This document shows positions 1 through 9,210 of a DNA stretch of 64,000 nucleotides, piece after piece. Source of the stretch: CAYPHJ01 sp964410485 (GTDB lineage: Bacteria; Desulfobacterota; Binatia; UBA9968); NCBI GenBank assembly GCA_964410485.1, contig CAYPHJ010000011.1:1-64000 (forward strand). Reading direction: 5' to 3'. Position numbers and translations under genes: made by a program. The stretch's first letter is position 1. Every line of letters begins with the position of its first letter. Below the pieces are notes generated by a model. That model did no database searches. It saw only the letters and a program-made list of their open reading frames with translations, and was not told where the DNA came from.

Positions 1-144
1 GATTCCGCCCAAGGTTTACGGGGCCTTACTATCGCAGGGTGAGGATAATGTCCACGCGAGGGCATAAAGAACAAAGTTCATTGCTGGAGCACCTCTCTGG
101 TTCGCACTCAAAAAACCGCTCGCGACTTCCTCCTGCTCCGTTAC

Positions 145-1881
145 GTGCTGATTATCGCGACGGCCTACCTGCTTATTTTCGAGGGAGAAATCGGGCTGTC
201 ACTGCCGGTCGGCGTACTGATCGCCGTCGCCATCTTATCCAACGTGTTTCTCTCCCGGTTGCCGGAAACGTTGTTGCTCCACCAATTCACTTCGGCAGCC
301 GTCATCCTCGCGGACGTTGGCTGGATCGCGCTGGCACTGTGGTCCAAGGGCGAATCCGGAAACGATATTTTCTTTCTCTATTTTGTCGTGTTGTTCCTGG
401 CAGCCGTCGGCCAGAACCTGCTCCTCATCATAAGCGTCAGTGTCTTGCTGAGTTTGGTCGATTTGGTTCTATTCGTGGCTCCAGCCGGCGAAGGCCAGTC
501 GATCTGGACTTCCCACTCGTTGATCCGCGTTCCCTTTATGTTCATGGCCGCGCTGTTCTACGGATACCTCTCAGAACAGGTACGCGAGGAAAAAAGGATC
601 GCCGACAAACGGCTGAAGGCGCTTAAAGACATCGACGTCGCAATCATTTCGAGCCTGAACTTTCGCGCCGTTCTGGATGTCCTCCTGGACAAAATCCTTG
701 CGTTCTTCCCCGACTCGATTGTTACTGTCCGGCTGTTGAATAGACGCACGGGCGAATTGGAGGCGGTCGCCGGCCGCAATGTCGATGAGCCGGAGTGGCA
801 AGGTCGAATCCCCAAACGGGTTCGCCTGGGTAAGATCCTGCCTGTGTTGAACAATGGGCACGGCGGTTTAAATGGAAACGGCTACATTGAGCACCACCCA
901 CAGGCGACAGTCGGGTATCCACAAACGAATGGCAGGTCAGCCGATTTGGAACTCATCCATCAACACGAATCGGGCTCCTCATTGCGGATACCCTTGATCG
1001 CAAACAATGAACTTTTTGGGCTTCTCACGTTCTCTGACAAAAACGAGGGCCAATTTAGCGATGAGGACGTTCAGTTCTTAACCGCGCTTGCAACGCAGGC
1101 GGCAGTCGGGATTCACAATTCACGCCTGTACGATGAGCTGAAACGACTGGCTGACGACCTGGCGGCGTCAAACCGGGTAAAGGAGGACTTTCTAAGCGTA
1201 ATGTCGCATGAGCTGAGGACGCCGTTGAATATCGTCCTGGGCTATGCGGGTCTCGTCAAAGAATCGGCGTTGGGCCAGATCAATCGCGCGCAGGAAAAAG
1301 CAGTGGACAAGATCGTCGAACAATCCAAGGATCTCGTTGCGATGGTAGACGCTATTCTTCATGCAACTTCTTCGAATCTAGAATCAGCGAAAGCAGAACA
1401 TTACCCGGTCAATCTCTCTCAGTTCCTGAACGACTTCAGAGCAACCTGCCCCGTGCCGGTGAATAATGACGTAGTACTCACGTGGGAGTATACGGATGAT
1501 CTACCCTCCGTCATCACCGATGCCGACAAGCTCAGGATAATTTTGACTCACCTCATCAACAATGCAATTAAGTTTACTCCACGCGGCGGCATTAGGGTCT
1601 TTGCCCGAAAGTATGCCGAGACCAATGTAGTCGAATTTAAGGTTAGCGACACGGGAATAGGAATCCCCGAAGAGTCGCTGTCACTCATATTCGAGAAGTT
1701 TTATCAGGTGGACAGCACGAACCGGCGGCTTTATGGCGGCGTAGGCATCGGGCTTTACATCGTCAAAAAGTACACCGAGTTGTTGGGCGGTCAGGTGGAA
1801 GTCGAAAGCAAGTCGGGCGAAGGATCCGCTTTTTCAATTCGACTGCCGACGACGCAGCCGGGCGCGATAGCCTACGTCTAG
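145..1881 (+). CDS. Membrane-anchored GAF sensor histidine kinase
   Basis: Hybrid-free two-component sensor kinase that autophosphorylates on His in response to an unknown signal. Residues 1-135 are a run of hydrophobic segments (membrane sensor), about 165-330 a GAF domain, then HisKA with the H-box SHELRTPLN (His about 355) and an HATPase domain with NNAIKFTP, DTGIGIPEE and GVGIGLYIV boxes. The open frame starts at GTG 145 inside the first hydrophobic helix, which is unlikely to be the true start. An ATG at 48 with a purine-rich leader opens another frame and encodes a plausible soluble N-terminus, so a one-base frameshift near 97-110 (error or mutation) is suspected. No response regulator is adjacent; the next gene is an unrelated DUF3500 protein. 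Confidence 0.85.
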   Translation: MLIIATAYLLIFEGEIGLSLPVGVLIAVAILSNVFLSRLPETLLLHQFTSAAVILADVGWIALALWSKGESGNDIFFLYFVVLFLAAVGQNLLLIISVSVLLSLVDLVLFVAPAGEGQSIWTSHSLIRVPFMFMAALFYGYLSEQVREEKRIADKRLKALKDIDVAIISSLNFRAVLDVLLDKILAFFPDSIVTVRLLNRRTGELEAVAGRNVDEPEWQGRIPKRVRLGKILPVLNNGHGGLNGNGYIEHHPQATVGYPQTNGRSADLELIHQHESGSSLRIPLIANNELFGLLTFSDKNEGQFSDEDVQFLTALATQAAVGIHNSRLYDELKRLADDLAASNRVKEDFLSVMSHELRTPLNIVLGYAGLVKESALGQINRAQEKAVDKIVEQSKDLVAMVDAILHATSSNLESAKAEHYPVNLSQFLNDFRATCPVPVNNDVVLTWEYTDDLPSVITDADKLRIILTHLINNAIKFTPRGGIRVFARKYAETNVVEFKVSDTGIGIPEESLSLIFEKFYQVDSTNRRLYGGVGIGLYIVKKYTELLGGQVEVESKSGEGSAFSIRLPTTQPGAIAYV

Positions 1882-2104
1882 TGCGCGGCTGGAGCTTCGC
1901 CCGGGCCTTTCTTCTCACAGCAGACCGCCAATTTCTTCCCGGTACGTCGGTTTTTCGTCACTTGACAAGAACCACGCCCTTTCATATGTCTGCCTGATGA
2001 ATCCTTCACGCCAACGCTCATACGTGAGCGAAGCGTCGACTTACTTCACAAAACAACGTTACTACAAAAATATATCAAGTTAGCGGTGAAAGAGCAGATT
2101 TGTT

Positions 2105-3274
2105 ATGGCTAATAACGATTCAAGCGACTTACTGAAATCTATAGTTTCGAGAGGTCCACATCGACCGCTGTTCACCAAGGGCGGCCCTCCGGGCTATGTG
2201 GAAAACGGACTGGGAGCGGTGGCGGAGCATTTTAAGGGCATCACAACGAATGGAATGCTGACTCCAGGACTTTTTCCGATTACCAAAACAGGTGTCTCAA
2301 CCCATCCAATTAAAGCGGCGGCCGAAGCGTTCCTGAGTTCACTCACCGCTGACCAGCGATCCAAGATACTTTTTCCGGTCGAGACGACAGAGTGGCGAAA
2401 GTGGAGCAACATACATCCAACCTTAATGCGCCACGGTTTGCCTTTCTTTGAAATGAACGTAGGCCAGGCTGAGCGCGCCTTCGCGCTACTGCGGGAGAGC
2501 TTGAGCGCCGAAGGCTTTCAGACCGCGCAAGATGTGATGCGGCTCAATGAGACCGTGATGGAGATGACGGGCAAGCTGGATGAGTATGGCGAGGATCTCT
2601 ACTGGCTGAGCATCATGGGTCAACCCTCGGCAACCGAGCCGTGGGGCTGGCAAATCGATGGCCACCATCTCATCATCAACTACTTTGTCCTGGGCGATCA
2701 GGTCGTGATGACGCCGACGTTTATGGGTTCGGAGCCGGTTTATGCCCGAAGCGGGAAGTACGCCGGTACGCGTGTGTTTAAAGCCGATGAAGAATACGGC
2801 CTGGCGGTAATGCGAGCGCTTTCCACGAGCCAGCGCAATAAAGCCATTATTTCAGCCGATCTCCCAAGGGAGATTTTCACCTCGGCGTTTCGCGACAACA
2901 TCGAGCTTCAATATCAAGGCATCGGCTACGGAGAGCTGTCCAATTCTCAACATGACGGTTTGTTACGACTGATCGATCTGCACGTCGGCCGAATGCGCAC
3001 AGATCACGCGCACATCAAAATGGAAGAGGTGAAACGGCATCTACGGGATACTTATTTTTGCTGGATGGGCGGCATCGAAGAGGACGGCGTATTTTACTAT
3101 CGCGTCCACAGCCCGGTAATCATTATCGAGTTCGATCACCAGCGCGGGATTGCTTTTCGCCAGTACGAGAAGCCGTACAAGGACCACATCCACGTTATGG
3201 TGCGCACGCCCAATGGCAACGACTATGGCAAAGATTTGCTCCGCCAGCACTACGAAAAATCGCACCATCCATGA
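2105..3274 (+). CDS. DUF3500 domain protein
   Basis: A 389-aa cytoplasmic protein matching the DUF3500 family by its conserved core around WGWQIDGHHL and MTPTFMGSEP (residues about 180-210) and a later His-rich stretch (HAHIKMEEV, FDHQRG). The biochemical function of the family is not established; it often sits among catabolic genes. ATG 2105 is the first start in frame. The C-terminus (MVRTPNGNDYGKDLL) is also typical. It stands alone, with a 412-bp repeat-filled spacer after it. Family call is from recognised motifs; function is unknown. Confidence 0.75.
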   Translation: MANNDSSDLLKSIVSRGPHRPLFTKGGPPGYVENGLGAVAEHFKGITTNGMLTPGLFPITKTGVSTHPIKAAAEAFLSSLTADQRSKILFPVETTEWRKWSNIHPTLMRHGLPFFEMNVGQAERAFALLRESLSAEGFQTAQDVMRLNETVMEMTGKLDEYGEDLYWLSIMGQPSATEPWGWQIDGHHLIINYFVLGDQVVMTPTFMGSEPVYARSGKYAGTRVFKADEEYGLAVMRALSTSQRNKAIISADLPREIFTSAFRDNIELQYQGIGYGELSNSQHDGLLRLIDLHVGRMRTDHAHIKMEEVKRHLRDTYFCWMGGIEEDGVFYYRVHSPVIIIEFDHQRGIAFRQYEKPYKDHIHVMVRTPNGNDYGKDLLRQHYEKSHHP

Positions 3275-3280
3275 TTTGGC

Positions 3281-3357
3281 TTATGGCCCTTGGCGTATGG
3301 CATATAGCCTATGGCGTATGGCAAACCTCGACCGGAGACCGACAACTGCAGACCGAC
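3281..3357 (+). repeat. Heptad-periodic tracts (TATGGC type, then GACCGAC type)
   Basis: Six back-to-back 7-mers at 3281-3322 (ttatggc, ccttggc, gtatggc, atatagc, ctatggc, gtatggc) followed at 3330-3357 by four of a different type (gaccgga, gaccgac, aactgca, gaccgac). The spacing is exactly 7 while the letters drift. The first tract has an inverted partner at 3625-3673. Confidence 0.8.
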
Positions 3358-3405
3358 AAGTACAAGGGCGGAGGGCTGTCTTCTCGAGGTCACATTCTCC
3401 CTGCC

Positions 3406-3499
3406 TGTCATTCTGAGGCTTTAGCCGAAGAATCTGCTTTTGTTCTTGCCGGGCGAAGTAAGAGCTTAAAGCAGATGGTTCACTGCGTTCAGCATGACA
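3406..3499 (+). repeat. Palindromic element T1 (TGTCATTCTGAGG ... CATGACA)
   Basis: First of five related copies (also 9211, 11603, 14325, 29039). It begins TGTCATTCTGAGG, has GAAGAATCTGCTTTT, then the partial complement AAAGCAGATGGTTCAC and ends GTTCAGCATGACA, so the arms can fold on each other. It lies in the 412-bp spacer after the DUF3500 gene, which otherwise holds only heptad tracts. Confidence 0.8.
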
Positions 3500-3573
3500 A
3501 CGAAGTTGGGCATGGAGATGGCCAAAGCGCGGTGCGAGGAGGGCGGAGCCCCCATTTTCGGGTTCCCGCGTCC

Positions 3574-3673
3574 AACCAGGAACCAGGAACTTGAAACCAG
3601 AAACTGGAGTGGAGCCCTTAAGCGATATGCCACGCTATCTGCCATATGCCATTAGCTATGCCATATGCCGCCT
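3574..3673 (+). repeat. Heptad tracts (AACCAGG type and GCCATAT type)
   Basis: 3574-3608 holds five 7-mers (aaccagg, aaccagg, aacttga, aaccaga, aactgga). 3625-3673 holds seven (atatgcc, acgctat, ctgccat, atgccat, tagctat, gccatat, gccgcct). The latter is the reverse complement type of the tract at 3281-3322, so the two could form a long stem across the whole spacer. Confidence 0.8.
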
Positions 3674-3686
3674 CAAGGAGGGAAGC

Positions 3687-4070
3687 ATGCCGCGTATCGT
3701 TCACATAGCGCTGAAAGTCGATGATCTCGAGAACGCCACCCAGTTCTACGAGAATGTGTTTGGTTTCAAGGAGGTGGTAACGGGTAAAGTCCGCGATCAC
3801 ACCTCACGCCATCTGAGTGATGGAACAATCGACCTTGCGCTGATCAAGTACGACAGTGAGGATTCCGCCGAGGCGCGCGCGTCGGGAGCGGGACCCTGCA
3901 TTCATCACTTTGCCATCGAGGTGGATGATTTTGACAAATACGTTGCCGAAATCCGCAAATTCGGTTGTGAAATCATCAGCGACCCCGGCGTCGTCCCCGT
4001 GAAGTTTCGTGCTCCGGGAGGCACGGTAGCAGAGATCGTCCCGACCGAACGATACAAAAAGCGGGAATAA
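3687..4070 (+). CDS. VOC/glyoxalase family protein
   Basis: A 127-aa vicinal-oxygen-chelate fold protein resembling lactoylglutathione lyase. It has paired beta-alpha-beta halves: PRIVHIALKVDDLENATQFYENVFGFKEV at the start (written here only as the motif region, residues 2-30) and CIHHFAIEVDDFDKYVAEI in the second half, ending with GGTVAEIV containing the usual late Glu. Candidate metal ligands are His6, His71-72 and that Glu. The ATG at 3687 is preceded by AAGGAGGG; longer in-frame starts run through the heptad repeat and are unlikely. The substrate cannot be read from sequence; a catabolic dioxygenase or isomerase role is possible. Confidence 0.8.
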   Translation: MPRIVHIALKVDDLENATQFYENVFGFKEVVTGKVRDHTSRHLSDGTIDLALIKYDSEDSAEARASGAGPCIHHFAIEVDDFDKYVAEIRKFGCEIISDPGVVPVKFRAPGGTVAEIVPTERYKKRE

Positions 4071-4081
4071 CAGAGATAGTG

Positions 4082-4290
4082 GAGAGTTGAGAGCTGAGAG
4101 CTGAGACTTGAGAGAGTGGCGAGTGAGGAGAGAGAAGAAAACCGAGGATTGACAATGAAGGATGGAGAATCGAAAGAAAAGCAGATTCTTCGGCTGAAGC
4201 CTCAGAATGACAGAGCGAAGGTTTGAAGCTCGAACTGTCTCCTAACGCCTCGAACCGTCTGTCTCAACTCTCGGCTCTCCGATCCCTACT
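4082..4290 (+). repeat. Spacer of nested heptad tracts and a half T element
   Basis: 4082-4116 has five 7-mers of GAGAGCT type and 4144-4171 four of GAGGATT/GAGAATC type. 4176-4212 is one arm of a T element in reverse orientation. About 4226-4282 has the complementary type (ctcaact, ctcggct). The outer GAGAGCT and CTCGGCT tracts are inverted relative to each other. No gene is visible. Confidence 0.7.
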
Positions 4291-4310
4291 GTTCCCATCC
4301 GGAGGTGCTT

Positions 4311-5666
4311 ATGGAAGTAGCCGGAAGAATCGCGCGCTTTGTCGTCGAGACTCAATACGAGAAGCTTCCGCCGCAGGCGATTGCGACGGCCAAAACCGCA
4401 GTGCTGGACTGCCTTGGAGTCGCGTTGGCCGGAAGCCGGGAAGAGTGCGGCAAGATTTGCGCCGAAGTGGCGCGACATGAAGGAGCAACGCAGGAGTCGA
4501 CCGTCTTTGGACACGGATTCCGTTCATCTGCATTGCACAGCGCCTTCGTGAACGGGACTGCTGCGCACGCGCTCGACTTTGATCACAGCTTTACCCTTAT
4601 GGGCCAGCCCACGGCTCCCCTCATTCCTGCAGTCTTTGCTTTGGGTGAAGCGTGCGGCGCCAGTGGTCGGCAAATAATCGCCGCTTATGCCGCTGGCTTT
4701 GAAACCACCGCCAAGCTGGCCTATGCACTTGCCCAAGCGATCGAAGACGGCTGGCATGCGCCGTCCGCTCTGGGTAGCTTCGGCGCCACTGCCGCCTGCG
4801 CCACACTGTTGGGCTTGAGTGCCGCGCAAATCGAAATGGCGCTCGGCATTACCGCCTCAATGACCGGCGGCGTCGCTGCCAATTTCGGCACCATGACAAA
4901 ACCCTTGCACGCGGGTTTGGGGGCGAGAAATGGAGTGCTCGCGGCAAAACTAGCGCAAAATGGCTACACGGCAAACGCGGCTGCAATTGAGGCAGGTGCG
5001 GGTTTCTTTAAAATGTTCTATTCGAGATCACAGCCCGACGAAGGCCCGCTCAAAGAATTGGGCAGCTCACTCGAACTGGTAAAAACCGGCATCCGGATCA
5101 AACCCTATCCCTGCGGCGGCCTCACCCATCCCGCTATCGACGCCGTTCTCGACGTCAGGGCAAAACACAATGTCAAAGCGTCGGACGTTGATTCCATTCA
5201 TGTCGACGTAGGACAACACACCTACAACAGAATTGTTTTTCGCGTGCCTGAAACCGGACTGCAGGGAAAGTTCAGCATGAACTATCTTCTGGCTCGCGCG
5301 CTCATCGACGGCAAGGTTTCGCTTGACGCATTTAGCGATTCGGCCGTACGCGACACCAATATTTTGAAGCTGGCGGAAAAAGTGTCGATGAGCGCGGATC
5401 CAAGTCTTAAGCCCGGCGCCGATGGCGGCCGCCCGTGTAGGGTCACCATCCGATTGATCAATGGGCAAACTCATTATCGCGAAGCAAAGTACGCCAAAGG
5501 GAGTCCCGAAATACCGATGGCACCGGAGGAACTCAAAACCAAGTTTATCGACTGCGCGCGCCGCGCGATCAACGAGGAGTCCGTAACCCAGCTGATCGAG
5601 CACGTTGATCGTATGGAAACTTTGGAGGACATTAGACCTCTGTGCCAGCTCTTGCGTGGGGCATAG
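4311..5666 (+). CDS. MmgE/PrpD family protein
   Basis: A 451-aa protein of the MmgE/PrpD fold (2-methylcitrate dehydratase, cis-aconitate decarboxylase and relatives). Recognisable are LDCLGVALAGSRE near residues 32-44, VNGTAAHALDFDH (about 83-95, the family signature), a small-residue-rich helical domain, PYPCGGLTHPAIDAVL, and KFSMNYLLARALIDG. ATG 4311 follows GGAGG at optimal distance and is preferred over an in-frame GTG six bases earlier. Full length for the family. Neighbours are unrelated catabolic enzymes, not prpB/prpC, so an actual methylcitrate role is doubtful; the substrate is unknown. Confidence 0.85.
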   Translation: MEVAGRIARFVVETQYEKLPPQAIATAKTAVLDCLGVALAGSREECGKICAEVARHEGATQESTVFGHGFRSSALHSAFVNGTAAHALDFDHSFTLMGQPTAPLIPAVFALGEACGASGRQIIAAYAAGFETTAKLAYALAQAIEDGWHAPSALGSFGATAACATLLGLSAAQIEMALGITASMTGGVAANFGTMTKPLHAGLGARNGVLAAKLAQNGYTANAAAIEAGAGFFKMFYSRSQPDEGPLKELGSSLELVKTGIRIKPYPCGGLTHPAIDAVLDVRAKHNVKASDVDSIHVDVGQHTYNRIVFRVPETGLQGKFSMNYLLARALIDGKVSLDAFSDSAVRDTNILKLAEKVSMSADPSLKPGADGGRPCRVTIRLINGQTHYREAKYAKGSPEIPMAPEELKTKFIDCARRAINEESVTQLIEHVDRMETLEDIRPLCQLLRGA

Positions 5667-5674
5667 TTACGTTT

Positions 5675-5695
5675 GAGGTTCGATGTTCGACGTTG
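5675..5695 (+). repeat. Short heptad tract (GATGTTC type)
   Basis: Three 7-mers (gaggttc, gatgttc, gacgttg) directly after the MmgE/PrpD stop codon and before the palindromic element at 5710. Confidence 0.55.
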
Positions 5696-5709
5696 CGGAG
5701 AATCACCCT

Positions 5710-5844
5710 AGCAGGTTGCTGAAAAAAGATTCGGAATGCTTCGACAGTCTCAGCATGAACGGAAAATCCCTACTCATTTCAAGTTCCTCTCCGTTCGCCC
5801 TGAGGTTCTCGAAGGGTGAACGGAGAGTTTTTCAGCAGCCTGCT
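5710..5844. repeat. Palindromic element R1 with AGCAGG/CCTGCT termini
   Basis: A 135-bp element bounded by the inverted ends AGCAGGTTGCTGAAAAA and TTTTTCAGCAGCCTGCT. Internally ATGCTTCGACAG...CATGAACGG is mirrored by CCGTTCGCCC...TCGAAGGGTGAACGG. It is almost identical to the copy at 40633 and related to 14182. Small non-coding, MITE- or REP-like. Confidence 0.85.
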
Positions 5845-5964
5845 GGAGGCACGGAGTACGGAGGCAGAGAAAGAAAATTGACTTCTTTGTGATCTTTGCC
5901 TTCTCTGTGGCTAATTGTTTTGGCTTCTTTACGTTCAGCGCTTTGCGCTTTCAAGGAGTGACTC

Positions 5965-6762
5965 ATGCTGACACCCGTTACGATAGAGAACCGCATCAAT
6001 GGTTTTATCGGCCGCCCTGGTGGGTCCGGTAGACGCCCCGCAGTCATTCACCTGCATGAGCGGTACGGCATCGTACAGCATACGACCGATCTGGGGGAGA
6101 AGCTGGTCGAGGCCGGATATGTAACCGTAGTGCCCGATCTCTTCAGTCGCTTTACCGGCGATCGGGAGGCTCTCGCGCGCGGCGACGCTCGCTGTGACCT
6201 GAGCGACGAAGACGTGCTTAAGGATGTGGATGCGATCGTCAGCTATTTGCGCTCGCTTTCTGACGTCGATCCTACGCGCATCGCGATGTCTGGCGTGTGC
6301 CAGACTGGACGTCAGCCACTGCTCGTTGCGGCCAAACGGGACTATCTGTCAGCCACCGTGGTATTGTACGGTGCGGTCTACAACTCCGACTGGGAGTCGC
6401 ACCCGCTGCGACCCGAGCCGATCGACAAGTTTTTGCAGCAGCTCTCCTGTCCCGTGGCGGGGGTTTTCGGCGAGCTGGACAACCTGGTGCCAGTCGAAAA
6501 TATTCTGCGGATGTGCAGCGTTTTGGCCCAGGCAAAGAAAAGCTTCGATGTTCGTATCTATCCGGACGCGCCACACGGGTTTCTTAATGATACCATGCCG
6601 GGTCGGTACCGCCAGGCTCAATCAGATGCCGCCTGGAGCCAGATTACGGGATTCTTAAAATCGGCCTTTGATGGAGCTTGGAACAAGGATCGCGCCATTT
6701 GGCGCTTCGAAAGCAACACGTCTACTCAGTACGACTTCAGCAAGATGAAACGGTGGGCATAG
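5965..6762 (+). CDS. Dienelactone hydrolase family protein
   Basis: A 265-aa alpha/beta hydrolase of the dienelactone hydrolase family, which opens enol-lactones downstream of intradiol ring cleavage. The nucleophile elbow is SGVCQTGR with Cys as nucleophile (about residue 112), followed by Asp in GELDNLVPVE and His in DAPHGFLND, giving the Cys-Asp-His triad of the family. The ATG at 5965 follows AAGGAG. An intradiol dioxygenase lies 1.6 kb downstream, which supports an aromatic-degradation role, though the genes are not in a tight operon. Exact substrate is not known. Confidence 0.85.
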   Translation: MLTPVTIENRINGFIGRPGGSGRRPAVIHLHERYGIVQHTTDLGEKLVEAGYVTVVPDLFSRFTGDREALARGDARCDLSDEDVLKDVDAIVSYLRSLSDVDPTRIAMSGVCQTGRQPLLVAAKRDYLSATVVLYGAVYNSDWESHPLRPEPIDKFLQQLSCPVAGVFGELDNLVPVENILRMCSVLAQAKKSFDVRIYPDAPHGFLNDTMPGRYRQAQSDAAWSQITGFLKSAFDGAWNKDRAIWRFESNTSTQYDFSKMKRWA

Positions 6763-7027
6763 TTTCGCTGCGCGAAACATCGCAAATCTCAAAATATCAG
6801 AATTATCTCAGATTTCAAATTAGGAGCTCCTCCAGTAGTGTAGCCGTGAGGGTTTGACCGGGTGGCTGTCCGATGTTATTTCCTGGATGAAAATCTCACG
6901 GAAGCAGAAATGCGGCGCCGAGTATAGGGGCCAGAGGGCTAAAACCTGGCCCTGAGGCCGATGGCGCGCTGTGGTATCTTCGCTCTGAGCGTCAATCCAG
7001 GCCAAAAACTCAAGGAGAATAGTTTCA

Positions 7028-8161
7028 GTGAAAATTTATAATTTCGATCTCCTCGCCTATCCCCACGTCCCCAAGGAAGCGCCACGCACCCCCGTGCCAA
7101 GCAGTTATTTTGATCCGCTCAAAGGCGCCGCCAATTACAAAGAACATCTGGAAGAAATGGCCTACTGTGAGGAGCTAGGTTTCGATGGCGTGGTTTTTAA
7201 CGAGCATCACTACAGCGCCTATGGCACCATGCCGTCGCCGAATCTGATCGCCTCTGCTCTAAGCCAAAAGACCAGTCGGATCAAAATCGGCGTGCTGGGG
7301 AACATCTTGCCTTTGCGCTACCACCCGGTCCGGGTCGCTGAGGAATATGCGATGGTGGATTGCCTGTCGAACGGCAGGCTGATTGCCGGGTTTGTCCGCG
7401 GTATTCCACCGGAGTACATCTGGTACGGCGTCAATCCTGAAGAGTCCCGCGGGCGGTTCGAAGAAGCGTATGATCTTATCATGACCGCATGGACGAACCC
7501 TGTCTGGAGTTTTGAGGGAAAGTTTTTTCGACTCAAGGACTGCGCGATATGGCCCAGACCTTTGCAACAACCTTACCCGCCAATATGGATTGCGGCACGC
7601 AGTGCTGAATCCATCGAGTGGTGCGTAAAACGCCGTCTGCCGACCGCACAGGTGTATCAAACCACCGATCAAATCGAAGATACCTTCAACTACTACCGAA
7701 CAGTCGCCCGCAATGAAGGTTGGGAGCCGACGCCCGACCAGTTCATCCTTTGCCGCCATATCTACGTCGGCGAGTCCGAAAAAAAGGCGCAAGAAATCGC
7801 CGAGCCGGCAATGCAGTACTTCTTCACCGTGTTTAACCGCGGCTTCAACGAAGCGATCAATAAAGGCGCGGTGGACCAGCGTTTGATGGCGGCACTCACA
7901 ACAGAACGGTCCTTCAATTACTTTCGCGAGGGCAATCGTGAGCGGCGCGACTTCTCGAAAATGGATTGGGACGGCCTGATCGGCACGGGCTACATGATCG
8001 CGGGAACCCCAGCAACCGTGACGCGTCAACTTCAAGCCCAGATGAAACAGATCGGCGCCGAACATTTTATGGGCATGTTCCACATCGGCAACCTGGCCCA
8101 CGAAAAAGTTCTCTCGTCGCTCGATCTGTTCAAGAAAGAGGTCATGCCGCAACTTCAGTAA
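7028..8161 (+). CDS. LLM class flavin-dependent oxidoreductase
   Basis: A 377-aa bacterial-luciferase-like monooxygenase, predicted TIM barrel binding FMNH2 or F420. Family hallmarks are GFDGVVFNEHHYSAYGTMPSP (about residues 55-75), ISLIG-like GVLGNILPLRYHPVRVAEEYAMVDCLSNGRLIAGFVRG and the later GTPATVTRQLQ. GTG at 7028 after AAGGAG is the likely start. It stands between the hydrolase and the dioxygenase. Substrate unknown; LLM enzymes act on aldehydes, sulfonates, amines or cofactors. Confidence 0.85.
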   Translation: MKIYNFDLLAYPHVPKEAPRTPVPSSYFDPLKGAANYKEHLEEMAYCEELGFDGVVFNEHHYSAYGTMPSPNLIASALSQKTSRIKIGVLGNILPLRYHPVRVAEEYAMVDCLSNGRLIAGFVRGIPPEYIWYGVNPEESRGRFEEAYDLIMTAWTNPVWSFEGKFFRLKDCAIWPRPLQQPYPPIWIAARSAESIEWCVKRRLPTAQVYQTTDQIEDTFNYYRTVARNEGWEPTPDQFILCRHIYVGESEKKAQEIAEPAMQYFFTVFNRGFNEAINKGAVDQRLMAALTTERSFNYFREGNRERRDFSKMDWDGLIGTGYMIAGTPATVTRQLQAQMKQIGAEHFMGMFHIGNLAHEKVLSSLDLFKKEVMPQLQ

Positions 8162-8362
8162 GTTCATCCCTATCACATCCCTAACGATGGCTATGGTCCA
8201 TAGCGCCTCAATCCTCCTACGGCAACTCCGCGTTTTTCACACGCGGTGAACTGAGTCATAACGATACCCACCACATGGGTATCGGCATACAGCGCCTTAA
8301 CCCATCCACGGCAAGTTCGTAGGCCTCTACCATTCGCACGAAAAGGTTTGTACGATGTGTTC

Positions 8363-9112
8363 ATGCCGACAGAGAAAGAATTTCTATCGCTTGTGGCCCC
8401 GGATAGACCGCTAAGCCGACGCAATTTGCTAGCCCTGATGGGATCAGCGGCCGCGCTCATGCTTGTCGGCTACGGCCACCGCCATGCCAAATCGGCCGAG
8501 TCACCCGCCGGAATGCCGTCATGCGTGGTGCGCCCCGAACAAACCGCAGGCCCCTTCTTTCTCGATGCAAAACTCAATCGGTCCGACATCCGCTCCGACC
8601 CAACGGACGGCTCAATCAGAGAAGGGGTACCGCTGCGCTTGATCTTTGATGTGTCGCGTGTCGACGGGACCGCCTGCGCGCCGCTACCGGGCGCCATTGT
8701 AGATGTGTGGCAATGCGATGCCCTGGGTGCCTATTCCGGCGTCCGCGACAGACGGTCCGACACAACCGGCAAGACATTCCTGCGCGGCTTTCAGACAACG
8801 ACCGCGCGAGGGACCGCTGAGTTCCTCACCATCTATCCCGGTTGGTATCAAGGACGCGCGGTTCACATCCATTTCAAAATTCGCAGCGATCACGCCTCGC
8901 GGGCTCCCTATGAATTTATTTCCCAGCTTTACTTTGACGATTTAGTAACCAACCAGATTCACGGCCAACCGCCTTACAATTCAATTTCCGGGCGGCGGAC
9001 CACCAATGAGGCCGACTTTCTTTTCCGCCGCGGGGGCAAACAATTGATGCCATCTCTGGCGAAAGATTCGCAGGGCTACACGGCAAGATTCGGCATCGGA
9101 CTTAAGATGTAG
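8363..9112 (+). CDS. Intradiol ring-cleavage dioxygenase, Tat-exported
   Basis: A 249-aa non-haem Fe(III) dioxygenase of the protocatechuate/catechol intradiol type that splits the ring between the two hydroxyls. The N-terminus has a twin-arginine signal (SRRNLLALMGSAA, about residues 16-28). The core has PEQTAGPFF, GAIVDVWQCDALGAYSG (Tyr ligand) and YPGWYQGRAVHIHFKI (Tyr, then the two His ligands). ATG 8363 is preferred over the upstream TTG. Periplasmic location is inferred from the signal. Close to a dienelactone hydrolase, consistent with aromatic ring degradation. Confidence 0.85.
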   Translation: MPTEKEFLSLVAPDRPLSRRNLLALMGSAAALMLVGYGHRHAKSAESPAGMPSCVVRPEQTAGPFFLDAKLNRSDIRSDPTDGSIREGVPLRLIFDVSRVDGTACAPLPGAIVDVWQCDALGAYSGVRDRRSDTTGKTFLRGFQTTTARGTAEFLTIYPGWYQGRAVHIHFKIRSDHASRAPYEFISQLYFDDLVTNQIHGQPPYNSISGRRTTNEADFLFRRGGKQLMPSLAKDSQGYTARFGIGLKM

Positions 9113-9120
9113 AAAACAGC

Positions 9121-9175
9121 TTATGGCGTATGGCTCATGGGTTGGTTGAAGTGATGGAGTAGTGGACTACTGGGT
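9121..9175 (+). repeat. Heptad (TATGGC) and octad (TGATGGAG) tracts
   Basis: Three 7-mers at 9121-9141 (ttatggc, gtatggc, tcatggg) and three 8-mers at 9152-9175 (tgatggag, tagtggac, tactgggt) right after the dioxygenase gene. Confidence 0.6.
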
Positions 9176-9210
9176 TTCTTTCACTCGCTCCCTCCTTGGC
9201 ACGAAACGAT

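Noticed and set aside
1962..1990. TTGACA-N17-TATGTC as a sigma-70 promoter for the DUF3500 gene
   Set aside because: The -35 is perfect but the -10 is poor and lies 115 bp upstream; too weak to annotate.
3281..3673. Possible CRISPR array
   Set aside because: The 7-nt periodicity with drifting words and no unique 30-40 bp spacers is not CRISPR; no cas genes are present.
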